Assembly (NCBI GenBank): GCA_965230665.1
Contig: CBDDLM010000004.1
Span: forward strand, 3,224,001-3,288,000
Source of the DNA: JAGNRR01 sp965230665
GTDB taxonomy: Bacteria > Bacteroidota > Bacteroidia > Chitinophagales > Chitinophagaceae
Reading direction: 5' to 3'
DNA length: 64,000 nucleotides
Part shown: positions 12,001 to 20,068 of the stretch, one piece after another
Layout: the number at the start of each line of letters is the position of its first letter
How positions within the stretch are numbered: position 1 is the stretch's first letter
Notes under the pieces: model-generated
What the model was told of the DNA's origin: nothing
The model's database searches: none
Seen by the model: only the letters and a program-made list of their open reading frames with translations
Made by a program: the position numbers and the translations under genes

Positions 12001-15000
12001 CCGTCTTATTGGAAGTACTGATGTAGCTGTTGGTTCAAGTTCTAGTCCAGGATATAAGACACATCCTTATCGTTGTTTTTACTTTCCTGCTCCTGCTTCA
12101 GGTACACCGACGTTGAATGCGGTATCTGCAGCTAGTACGATGATGTCTGTAAATATTTTAAATGGGAACAGTATTAATAATGCCTTGATGCCATCGCCTT
12201 GTAATAATTTAGCATTACCTGCTAATAATAATGATGTAGCAAACTATATTGATCCGAATTGGAATATTCTGACTTTACCTTTTGCGAATGCATGTGATAA
12301 ATCCGAAGAGGTGATCGAGACTTTCTTTAAGGGGATTCGTTATGCCTTAAATACCAATATTACGGCATCCTTCGCCCTTCCGACAAATGGTACGTATGCA
12401 GAGATTCTTGCTATGACACAAGAGAACGAACGTATTTGCCGGTCATTATGTGATGGGAAACGCGATGCAGTGAAGTTGAGTATTCAAGATGAGTTTCTTT
12501 CTCCCGAGTTGCAGTCTGCCGCTGTGGGTATTGTAGAGAACCGGAATGGGACTCTTATGGGTTATAATGGGAATGATCCAAAGATTCCGGCGAGAGATAA
12601 TATTTCAGCGAACTGGATTGGAACGTATACCGAGATGGCTGTTGATCATTGTAAGAGTAAATGTAAGTTGACTGTTATAAGTTCGAAGTGTCCTGGTACG
12701 AAGTGTAAAGTAGAGGGTATTGGTACCCCCGAAGAACAGATTGAATTTATAAAGGCGACTACGATGCGTGCCAAGGTTTATTTAACTGCTGCTTTCGAAG
12801 ATGTGATTCCAGCAGTTACGATGCCTGCCTATAATAATTGGATGAGTTTGTATCAGCCAGCCTGTGAGGTTTGTTCTAGTATGGACGGTGGTCCGATGTC
12901 TTCAAGGGACTGTAATGATCATCGTTATGTAGAAGGGAATACCTTGTCACAAAATCCGTTACCGAATATTGATGGATTTTTATACCGCTCTTGTTGTCCT
13001 AAATTACACGAAGAGCATGAGTATGCTGCATATCCTATGGAGCATATAGACTTCCATCAAGATCCACAGTATTCTAATATGTTGAGGTATTCTCCAGATC
13101 GTGTTACGGGTGTGGCTTATGATTTAGTTCCTTGGTTAACGAATTTAGTCAACAAGCAAATCAATACGGGTCCAAGTTCAGGTATTATGAATATTTATGA
13201 GGATACGTATAATTATATCAATCCAGTTTCAGATGAGTTGGGTGGTGTGAGTCCTATTGCTCATGTATTTACCGCCGATAATAATGGTAGTGGCTCCAAG
13301 CAGTTAGAGTCTGAGAATGTATTTGGCGGTAAGACGAAGAATATTACCTTTAATCCAGCAGGTTTTAGTTTTAGTATTGGAGAACCCACAACAGAGGTTA
13401 AAACGGCAACGATGAATGGATCTGTCTTTACGATAGAGCGAACCCATACGAGTCATTTAGCGATGCATGGTTTTATGCGAGTGGGTATTAAGGTGATTCC
13501 TCCTACAGGTTATTCAGGGACAACAGAGTTTATGTATAAGGAGACTTTACAGGAATATTCATCAAGTGGTAATAAGGTTTACTTTACGAGTGATTATCCA
13601 CGCGAGGATTTAGTTACGGGTCAGGATCATTTTTTTGCAAGGAAGTTTACGCCATTAAATAGTGATCCGATAGAGTTTGAATATTTTGTACGGATAAAGA
13701 AAGATAATTTTTTACCCCAGGGTACGAATGATATCAACAATTATGATTTAAAAACGATATCAGGTGCTTTGACGGCACAGGATGATTATCTAGTATATTA
13801 TGCGGCCTCTGAAATCGGTTTGGTGAATCAACCACCTGTTGTGGGTTGGGAGTGGTATGTAAATATTCCTTGTTTACGAGAGTATGATGAGAATGTAGCA
13901 CCTTTAACACAGCCTAGAGCGTCTATCACACAATTATCAGGCGAGGATGATATTCAGAATGCATATACGGTTACTCCGAGTAGTATCGTGGCAGGGAGTA
14001 ACCCTCCCGATATGTCTGTGAATAAATATGTACAGGTTGTACCGTTATACTATACGTTTATGAACTATGATGATGCGGGTAATCCTACAGATGAGGAAAC
14101 CGTTTTACTGTGGTCTTTGAATAATCATAAGGTGTTCCAACCGATGTCCATTTGTGTGCAGTATATCCCTGATGAGATGCCTTATGAATTTGAGGAGATT
14201 GGTCCGAAGTCCTGTAATGATGCTTTGGCGATGTCCTTATTATCAGATTTAAGTAATCAGGTCGATCAGATTAAGAAAGATGAGGAGCATGAATTGCGCA
14301 TGAAGTATGATGCGACTTGTGGTATTGATGGTTTAAATGATGAGTTTGAGGCGAGTTATGAAGAAGGATTGCATCACTATACTTTGTTTTATTATAACCG
14401 TGCAGGTAATTTGATTCGTACAGTACCGCCTAAGGGTGTTGAGCGAGCCGCTTCTTTTGCAACCGACAGGAGTGCCCCTCAGGTGTATCCATTAACCACA
14501 AAGTATGATTATAACTCTTATGATGAGGTAATTAAGTCGATCTCACCTGATGGCGGGGAGACGCATTATATCTATGATAATGCGGGTCGTTTACGTTGTA
14601 GTCAGGATGCTCGTCAGCTTGCCATGAGTCCTCCTCGTATTTCCTTTACTCGTTATGATGATTTAGGTCGTGTGAATAGTACAGGGGAGATGGAATATAG
14701 TGGTGTGTTTAGTAGTTTACAAGGCTTAGTGAATGCAGATAATATGTGGCCATCGGTTACGACCAATAATGTACATAATATTGTGAATAGCTATTATGGT
14801 GTGACGACGAATGGAACGACGAATTATATGGGTGTGGGTCCATCGCAGCGGAATATTAGAAACCGAGTACAGAGTTTATGGAGTATCTCGAGTATTATAG
14901 GAGGGACGATCAGTGATGATCATAGTACACAGCGATACAGTTATGATTTAGCGGGTAATGTAGAATGGATAGGAGAAGACTTTGGAACCGTTTCGGATAA

Positions 15001-17335
15001 GCCTTATACGTTTATTAAGTATGAGTATGATCAGATTAGTGGTTCGGTGAATAAGGTTTTATATGATGAGGGAGCAGCTGATGCGATGTATCATCGTTAT
15101 GAATATGATGAGAATAAGAAAATAGTTCGAGTTGAGACGAGTCAGGATAATAAGACGTGGATGGAGGATGCTGTATATACCTATTATAAGCATGGTCCTT
15201 TAAAGGCTACGGATTTAGGAGATACCAAGTTGCAGACTTTGGATTATGCTTATACAATTAATGGTTGGTTGAAAGGGATGAATCATCCGAGTTTATTAAA
15301 ATCGTTGAATCATTCAGGTGCCTCAACACATTCTTTAGATGATAAGTTTGGGTTTAAGATACAGTATTTTGAGGATGATTTTAAACGTAGCGGTTCCCCT
15401 TTTTCTTATAATGAATCGACGGCCTCTTTTGCACCGACGGATCAGCTGTATAATGGGAATATAGCAGCGATTATGGCATCGAATGTAAGTAGTTTACAGA
15501 CGGGGAATGCATCTTTGGATGCGACCCGTTATCATGTGAATGATTATCGTTATGATGAGTTGAATCGTTTGATTCGGTCGAGTTATGGTACGAGAGGGGC
15601 AGGTAATGTGTATACAATCATGAGTAATGATAGTTATCAAGAAGACTTTGTTTATGATGCGAATGGTAATTTAGAACAAGCACAGCGTTATGATTATAAT
15701 ACAGTAACACCTACTTTGATCGATAATTTTACCTATACGATTAATAACCCAGATGATAATAATCAGTTGGATCAATTAGCAGATGTTGGGATTGATGTAA
15801 GTGCTTATCGTGATATTAAGAATACTTCTTCTGGTTTGAATTTGTATACCTATGATCCCGTAGGGAATTTAATAGAAGATAGTAAAGAGAATTTGCTGAT
15901 TACATGGAATGGGATGGGTAAGGTAGAGACGGTTCAAAAGAATATTCCGACAGGTTATACGAATCATTATTTTTACAATGCACAGGGGAACCGTATAGCG
16001 GTTAAGAAGGTTGAAACAGCTACTGGAGATATAAGTTGGACGTATTATTCACGAGATATAAATGGTAAGACGATGGCTATTTATAATCGGGATATCACGG
16101 CATCTAGTTTTGATTGTGTAGAGCGGCCTATTTATGGTAGTAGTCGACTTGGTGTACAGGTCGCTAGTATAGCTACTCAGAGAACTGGCTCATATATGGA
16201 TGTATTGCCTTTGACATCTTATGTAAGTGATGCGGTATTGGGTCAGAAGCGTTATCAGTTAGAGGATCATTTAGGTAATGTACGTAATGTGATTAGTGAT
16301 ATGCGTTTGACTACGATGGCTTATTTACCATTCTTAACGCATAAGTATATTTTTTATAATCCGACTACAGAGGATAAGGCGATTTATAATTATTATGCTT
16401 TTGGGATGCCGAAGACGAGTGATTATGATTATAAACAAGCAACTACTGATGCGTTCCGTTATGGGTTTAATGGTCAAGAGCGAAGTGATGAAATCGCTGG
16501 ATTGGGGAATCATAATACAGCTAAATTTTGGGAGTATGATACTCGTTTAGGGAGAAGATGGAATATCGATCCTAAACCTAGTGCTGGAATTAGTCCATAT
16601 GCCGCGTTTGCCAATAATCCTATTTTATTTCCAGACCCTTATGGAGATACAATTCGAATTAATGCAATTGATAAAGAGGCCAATAATGGTGCTGGTGGGC
16701 CACTAAGACTTACTTATTTACAAAAAGGAAAGGAGGGAGCAGGTTTTTATACTGATGAAGGGGATAAGTATAGTGGCGATGATAAATTTGTCGGAGAAGT
16801 AGCTAAAGCCCTTGGGAAGTTAGAGTCTAAGAGTAAAGGAAATGAGTTAGTAACAGATTTATCAAATAGAACCGTGGACGTTGTAATAGAACAAGCTATG
16901 GAAACTCTTGCAGATGATAATTCAGTTGGCTATAATCCTAAAGATAATATGTCAGGTTTTGATACTGAAGATAGCAGAGTTAGTAAAAATTGGCTAAACC
17001 TTGGTCACGAATTAGCCCATGTTAAATCTTATCTAGATAAAAGACCTGGGAGGTTAGAATCTTGGAGCGGTAAAGAAATCCTACAAGATGAAAAATACGC
17101 GAGCCATTATGAAAATATGATTAGAAAGGAACATGGACTTCCTTTGAGGACTCATTATGCAGTAATTGAAGGACCCAAAGGAAAAATGTCTCCAGATCCA
17201 AGTACAAAAATATTAATAAAAAATACGCACAGTAAGTTCTTTAAACAAACTAATTTTGGACGTGTTCTAAGAATGGATAGACATGGGAATATACAGACTA
17301 GATTTCAAAGACAAGAAGTGCCTTATAAGTATTAA
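9083..17335 (+). CDS. RHS-repeat polymorphic toxin with HELAH metallopeptidase C-terminal tip
   Basis: The 2750-residue protein opens with a clear signal peptide (about 1-27, ending in AHGQ). The N-terminal 1750 residues are beta-rich with many paired cysteines, and include a Bacteroidota RHS leader segment with SISYVNGLGMVKQS. YD/RHS repeats run from about residue 1760 to 2500 (YIYDNAGRLR, FVYDANGNLEQ, LYTYDPVGNLIE, FYNAQGNRIAVKK). The RHS core follows: YQLEDHLGNVRNVISD, then EYDTRLGRRWNIDP and SPYAAFANNP, ending at DPYGD near residue 2520. The last 228 residues are a separate tip with an HExxH zinc site (His2642, Glu2643, His2646 in LGHELAHV) and a downstream ENMIRKEHGLPLRTHYA segment, which together suggest an M91 (NleD-like) peptidase. 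Codon choice shifts from AAG/GAG/GGT/ACG in the body to AAA/GAA/GGA/ACA in the tip. The target is unknown. Confidence 0.88.
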   Translation: MVIRIKKLGSLLGVLVFLCLGFLAHGQTQNLSFVKAAPVAGPPLAEKLVLNDLTECGTSGSNLCTSGTEYKKFNLVYRIRIVDPFQGIYTPGRHAYSVTLNLRSQFVNCLNVSNIIDMSPAPGLQTSATVTLGGNGVADPVTEATITIPMEEGVDFYNQASAGQPSLKGNYISTTVPSLVATGITVQYVEIRGEIEEVESKRAFATTGQTVSLIKPVAIPGSNKVKFSWSGCPDRTYQLQLLKMYNNDPTKTTETDIMVDYGDFHYYDNKHIWNESFMINVNGTTKDLTLPNGNGFYIWRVRGLNDQESGGEGNPNNWGPWSAMYPPFLTSVPINITQANIASENSIFYYNQFDDDKNWVYSRSFIEGQSLRTLSEHKETIIGESISYVNGLGMVKQSQKMNNHYNESIANETFQDYVGRDVLHTLAAPTGRSYLGFVDNFNAGYNPDDFDIATTRKDPNPLPANSVVSTYYSDLNTDVNVPNADGYAFSRVRFDRSSLSEVIETSKAGDVLRINSTSSRTDRMFIGDVADIELVRVFGSEAPRPEHVIKKVTIDGNQTVNVAYIEKTGKTIATCLSLPTAQNLEPLASATNLAPVQISHKLIGGSPSAVPNEVVSSKVLVFAKPTTTLNFNYKLEQKTIDYLCNTECKSCDYEVEFKLVDADDPQGSVWANSVTIDPTNLPCEDVPVGLGGVDFDDPGNVSVTIPAGKYILTKRVKLKNLNGNTTLKYIDVYVNDLLQTIDANIYSTTANWVVCDALGAPITSLPNISVGDLNTKLSNQLLKGPNGVYAMLGINATSPNLETRIIKLDPYISGASEGTGCDMELVFHITPCEEVTCPEPNVFANDLIDYFSQEITAYNSASPAPCTTLSTTLTDHFIIYNEAYKLDVGGGQNLALTGPDMVTVIENMIYDHNNQNVADDVGKNFACENIKKAWELAVEAYLDREKDKCQNASSVTATITNDFLDFFFTFIGYRLIGSTDVAVGSSSSPGYKTHPYRCFYFPAPASGTPTLNAVSAASTMMSVNILNGNSINNALMPSPCNNLALPANNNDVANYIDPNWNILTLPFANACDKSEEVIETFFKGIRYALNTNITASFALPTNGTYAEILAMTQENERICRSLCDGKRDAVKLSIQDEFLSPELQSAAVGIVENRNGTLMGYNGNDPKIPARDNISANWIGTYTEMAVDHCKSKCKLTVISSKCPGTKCKVEGIGTPEEQIEFIKATTMRAKVYLTAAFEDVIPAVTMPAYNNWMSLYQPACEVCSSMDGGPMSSRDCNDHRYVEGNTLSQNPLPNIDGFLYRSCCPKLHEEHEYAAYPMEHIDFHQDPQYSNMLRYSPDRVTGVAYDLVPWLTNLVNKQINTGPSSGIMNIYEDTYNYINPVSDELGGVSPIAHVFTADNNGSGSKQLESENVFGGKTKNITFNPAGFSFSIGEPTTEVKTATMNGSVFTIERTHTSHLAMHGFMRVGIKVIPPTGYSGTTEFMYKETLQEYSSSGNKVYFTSDYPREDLVTGQDHFFARKFTPLNSDPIEFEYFVRIKKDNFLPQGTNDINNYDLKTISGALTAQDDYLVYYAASEIGLVNQPPVVGWEWYVNIPCLREYDENVAPLTQPRASITQLSGEDDIQNAYTVTPSSIVAGSNPPDMSVNKYVQVVPLYYTFMNYDDAGNPTDEETVLLWSLNNHKVFQPMSICVQYIPDEMPYEFEEIGPKSCNDALAMSLLSDLSNQVDQIKKDEEHELRMKYDATCGIDGLNDEFEASYEEGLHHYTLFYYNRAGNLIRTVPPKGVERAASFATDRSAPQVYPLTTKYDYNSYDEVIKSISPDGGETHYIYDNAGRLRCSQDARQLAMSPPRISFTRYDDLGRVNSTGEMEYSGVFSSLQGLVNADNMWPSVTTNNVHNIVNSYYGVTTNGTTNYMGVGPSQRNIRNRVQSLWSISSIIGGTISDDHSTQRYSYDLAGNVEWIGEDFGTVSDKPYTFIKYEYDQISGSVNKVLYDEGAADAMYHRYEYDENKKIVRVETSQDNKTWMEDAVYTYYKHGPLKATDLGDTKLQTLDYAYTINGWLKGMNHPSLLKSLNHSGASTHSLDDKFGFKIQYFEDDFKRSGSPFSYNESTASFAPTDQLYNGNIAAIMASNVSSLQTGNASLDATRYHVNDYRYDELNRLIRSSYGTRGAGNVYTIMSNDSYQEDFVYDANGNLEQAQRYDYNTVTPTLIDNFTYTINNPDDNNQLDQLADVGIDVSAYRDIKNTSSGLNLYTYDPVGNLIEDSKENLLITWNGMGKVETVQKNIPTGYTNHYFYNAQGNRIAVKKVETATGDISWTYYSRDINGKTMAIYNRDITASSFDCVERPIYGSSRLGVQVASIATQRTGSYMDVLPLTSYVSDAVLGQKRYQLEDHLGNVRNVISDMRLTTMAYLPFLTHKYIFYNPTTEDKAIYNYYAFGMPKTSDYDYKQATTDAFRYGFNGQERSDEIAGLGNHNTAKFWEYDTRLGRRWNIDPKPSAGISPYAAFANNPILFPDPYGDTIRINAIDKEANNGAGGPLRLTYLQKGKEGAGFYTDEGDKYSGDDKFVGEVAKALGKLESKSKGNELVTDLSNRTVDVVIEQAMETLADDNSVGYNPKDNMSGFDTEDSRVSKNWLNLGHELAHVKSYLDKRPGRLESWSGKEILQDEKYASHYENMIRKEHGLPLRTHYAVIEGPKGKMSPDPSTKILIKNTHSKFFKQTNFGRVLRMDRHGNIQTRFQRQEVPYKY

Positions 17336-17338
17336 CCT

Positions 17339-17899
17339 ATGGTAGCTAAAGTATTATGTTTTTTTTTAGTAGTATTATTTTGCACTTCCTGCGGGAGAGG
17401 CCTCTATAGGAATATAAGTAATGAACTTCATGTTGAGAAATTGGGAAGGAAGTCAAGTCCTAATAATCATTCTTTGCTTAGGTTAATGATAAATAAGGAA
17501 TTCATTCCATTCGTTCGTCATAGTAGCGATACGCTTAGCGTTATTCAACAAAGTTTTCCTGGCAACGGGAAAAAAAAGTGGACCTTTTGGAACAAGAAAG
17601 ACACCATAAGTTTCGTGTTTTTGCCAATTAATGATTCTCAAAGTGAACTTAAAGTTTCAAGTTTCAAAAGTCTCTTTTGTAGTAGAACTTTGGAGTCAGT
17701 ATATAATTTAGATACTAATTCTCTACTGAAACAGAGATCGCTAAATAGAGCCAGTGCTTGGGTTTTTTATATTTTTGCAGGTAAGATTGCTGATGTTAAT
17801 AAAATTTCTTTCTATACGAAGTTGTGTTTGAATACTGATTTCGATCAAGCTAAAAGAAAAGAAAAAGTCATTAAAACATGGGAATATAGATCTGAGTAA
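17339..17899 (+). CDS. Lipoprotein, candidate immunity protein for the RHS metallopeptidase
   Basis: The 186-residue product begins with a hydrophobic stretch and a lipobox (LFCTSC, Cys near residue 18), so it should be a lipid-anchored envelope protein. The rest is basic with several hydrophobic segments, and no family was recognised. It begins three bases after the RHS toxin stop. The base immediately downstream of a polymorphic toxin tip is the usual place for its immunity gene, and its A-rich codon use matches the toxin tip rather than the RHS body. A periplasm-facing immunity lipoprotein would fit a toxin acting in the envelope. The immunity role is inferred from position and codon use, not from homology. 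Confidence 0.6.
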   Translation: MVAKVLCFFLVVLFCTSCGRGLYRNISNELHVEKLGRKSSPNNHSLLRLMINKEFIPFVRHSSDTLSVIQQSFPGNGKKKWTFWNKKDTISFVFLPINDSQSELKVSSFKSLFCSRTLESVYNLDTNSLLKQRSLNRASAWVFYIFAGKIADVNKISFYTKLCLNTDFDQAKRKEKVIKTWEYRSE

Positions 17900-18048
17900 A
17901 TTACTTATTCCCACTGTCCATAGATAGCGTCCTCGCTGCAGATAATACCTTATATAAAACCAGCAATTATATTGCATTGTCCGTGCTGTTGGTTCTATGG
18001 TCAACAGTTTTGTGATACAGAATCCTAATGATGTAATAAGTTGTAAAC

Positions 18049-18687
18049 TTATAAGTCCAACAGATTATTTCTTAGGGCAAACATTACCATCCCAATTCGA
18101 GACTTTACTTCAAACTTTTGGAAAAGAGCATCACGATAATGATCAACCGTTTTGGGGCTCAGGAACATTTTTTCAGCAATTTCTTTATAAGTAGCATCTG
18201 TGCAGGCTAAGTTAAGAAATTCTTGTTCTCGTTCCTTTAAAACAATCTGTGGTTGAGTGGCGTTACCTTGAAGAGACGCTAACAGTTTGCTATTCGAAAA
18301 GTCATTATGATAGTAACCCGTTTCCAATACTTTCTTCATGGCAGTGCTAAGCTCGTCATCATCGGTGTCTTTGAGTAAATAACCTCGAACACCCAAACGA
18401 AGCATTCTAATAACTGATTGGTCATCATTGTTAATGGTGAGCGCTAGAACTGGTACTTCAATTTTTGCTTCGTTAAGTTGCTGCATTGTTCCAAACCCAT
18501 CTAGGACAGGCATATTCAGGTCTAAGAGAATAAGATCGGGGAGATTTGCTTTGATCTTGAGGAAAGATAGAAGTTCCTTGCCGTTTTTAAGGATACGACT
18601 CACTTCAAAGTCGGGTAAGGTATCGACCAAAGCGGCAATACCTTTGGCTACTAACTGGTGATCGTCAACAATGATAACTTTATGCAT
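18049..18687 (-). CDS. LuxR/NarL-type response regulator
   Basis: The start is taken at the ATG giving MHKVIIVDDHQL (212 residues). A longer reading adds a non-conserved tail that lies inside the kinase gene. The receiver domain has the acidic pair in VDDH (Asp8, Asp9), phospho-acceptor Asp56 in LLDLNMP, and the conserved Thr and Lys (LALT, YLLKD). The C-terminal helix-turn-helix carries LKEREQEFLNLACTDATYKEIA and SPKTVDHYRDALFQK, which is the LuxR_C_like pattern. It overlaps the upstream kinase gene by 8 bases, so the two are a cognate pair. The inverted repeats upstream of the operon are plausible targets, by inference. Confidence 0.93.
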   Translation of the reverse strand: MHKVIIVDDHQLVAKGIAALVDTLPDFEVSRILKNGKELLSFLKIKANLPDLILLDLNMPVLDGFGTMQQLNEAKIEVPVLALTINNDDQSVIRMLRLGVRGYLLKDTDDDELSTAMKKVLETGYYHNDFSNSKLLASLQGNATQPQIVLKEREQEFLNLACTDATYKEIAEKMFLSPKTVDHYRDALFQKFEVKSRIGMVMFALRNNLLDL

Positions 18688-19459
18688 AGTTTCTATTTTT
18701 AGTAATGATGAGTTCGGTGCCTTTTTGAAGGGTAGTATTAAGAGTGAGTTGAGCATCGATTAAGCTTGCTCTTTCTCGCATATTGTCTATTCCTGCTCCT
18801 TTGTCTAAGCCGTCCTTCTGAAAACCAATGCCGTTGTCAGATATCTTTAAGGTGTAACTCGTTTCAGATGATTCAAAAAAAAGAGCGATGTGGTCTGCCT
18901 TAGCATGTTTAATACTATTGCTAATAAACTCTTGACAAATACGATAAAGGATAAGCTGGTCTTCTTCTTCCCAGTTTGGAAATTCTTGCATCCAATTTAG
19001 GGCTGTTGTAATTTCTCCAGAGCGGTCTACGTCGTTTAACAGTTTGCTTAGTGCTTTCTTTAACTCAAAACGTGTTTTTAAACCTGATTTTAACTCATAG
19101 CTTAGGTTGCGTACATCGTCTAATGCATGCTCCGATAAATCATCGATGACATCGATGCGCTCATCAGAAAGTCCTTTCTTAAGAGATTTGATGCTTATAC
19201 GCATGAGCGCTAGAATTTGTCCGATATTATCGTGCAGTTCGTTAGCGACGTCATTTAATGTTTCATTTTTTACTTTAATACGAAGTCGGTTGATTTCATC
19301 GGCTTTCTTCTTTTCAAGTAGTGCTTTCTCGGACTCGTATAATTTTCTATTTCTGTAGGTTAAATAGATGAGACCAAGTATTGCCGACGTCAATACCACG
19401 CAGACAATAATTGTAATAATGATCGTATAGATTATCTCGCCGGAAATACTTTCTTCCAT
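18680..19459 (-). CDS. NarL-family membrane sensor histidine kinase
   Basis: With a start at MEESISGEI the protein has 259 residues; a start six codons earlier is also possible. One transmembrane helix covers about residues 10-34, followed by a short coiled linker (YESEKALLEKKKADEI). The HisKA_3 dimerisation helix has the phospho-acceptor His76 in NELHDNIGQ. A HATPase_c domain follows with an N-box (CQEFISNSIKHAKA), a G1 box (SDNGIGF) and a G2 box (GAGIDNMRERASL). There is no extracellular sensor domain, so signal input probably comes through the multi-pass membrane protein encoded just upstream, which overlaps this gene by 28 bases. It should phosphorylate the adjacent LuxR-type regulator. 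Confidence 0.92.
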   Translation of the reverse strand: MEESISGEIIYTIIITIIVCVVLTSAILGLIYLTYRNRKLYESEKALLEKKKADEINRLRIKVKNETLNDVANELHDNIGQILALMRISIKSLKKGLSDERIDVIDDLSEHALDDVRNLSYELKSGLKTRFELKKALSKLLNDVDRSGEITTALNWMQEFPNWEEEDQLILYRICQEFISNSIKHAKADHIALFFESSETSYTLKISDNGIGFQKDGLDKGAGIDNMRERASLIDAQLTLNTTLQKGTELIITKNRNYA

Positions 19460-20064
19460 CTTATTATAAAAGTACACATTATATATCCACCTACTGTAAT
19501 GTATTTGGTAAGACGATCATAGGTAACAAATAACTGCTCATTGGTATCGTTTAGATAGTTATATAAAGCCCAGTAAGGTGCGTTACATATATTCATTAAG
19601 AATAAACCAAACGTAAACCAAAACAATGGATGAGAAAAGATCAACGTATTGCGTTCAAGAATCATTTTCTCATAGAAGAAGACAATACAAAGACAAGCAA
19701 TGATGATGTAATTGACGGCTATAGAATGTGTCGTTAGTTTGTTTATAGACTCTTGAATGAAAAGTATATTGATCGTGAAAAAAGTAACTGCAGATAAAGC
19801 AAGCAGTACAATAGAACGCTTAAGTCGTTTTGATTCTTGATAGAATATTAGCGCCCATAACAAAAGCTGAAGCACATCAAAGTAATTGTGGATAGCCAAT
19901 AAGTATGGACTACACCTGAAATACAAATTGAGTATTGTTTCTGTAATAGCGATCAATAAGAAGCTTAACCCTATACTCATTAAAGGCTTGTATTTTGACT
20001 GGAAGCCAAAATACAAATAGAGTAGTGCATTAACTCCTTCTAAAGCTATGATAAGAATACCCAT
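19432..20064 (-). CDS. Multi-pass membrane protein, probable sensory partner of the kinase
   Basis: The 210-residue protein is almost entirely hydrophobic, with roughly six or seven membrane helices separated by short charged loops (for example around FRCSPYLLAIHNYFD and YQESKRLKRS). No enzyme motif was seen. It overlaps the start of the sensor kinase gene and begins 4 bases after the stop of the preceding gene, so the four genes form one tight leftward operon. Its architecture resembles a detached multi-helix sensor module of the kind often fused to histidine kinases. The sensory role is inferred from operon position and topology. The ligand is unknown. Confidence 0.75.
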   Translation of the reverse strand: MGILIIALEGVNALLYLYFGFQSKYKPLMSIGLSFLLIAITETILNLYFRCSPYLLAIHNYFDVLQLLLWALIFYQESKRLKRSIVLLALSAVTFFTINILFIQESINKLTTHSIAVNYIIIACLCIVFFYEKMILERNTLIFSHPLFWFTFGLFLMNICNAPYWALYNYLNDTNEQLFVTYDRLTKYITVGGYIMCTFIIRWKKVFPAR

Positions 20065-20068
20065 ATGT

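Noticed and set aside
17900..18048. Possible orphan toxin tip or second immunity gene downstream of the RHS operon
   Set aside because: No RHS core fragment or coding frame of reasonable length was seen in this 149-base gap.
18036..18052. Small hairpin ATAAGTT-GTA-AACTTAT between the toxin operon and the regulator
   Set aside because: Only 7 AT-rich pairs without a T-run, overlapping a stop codon; chance is likely.
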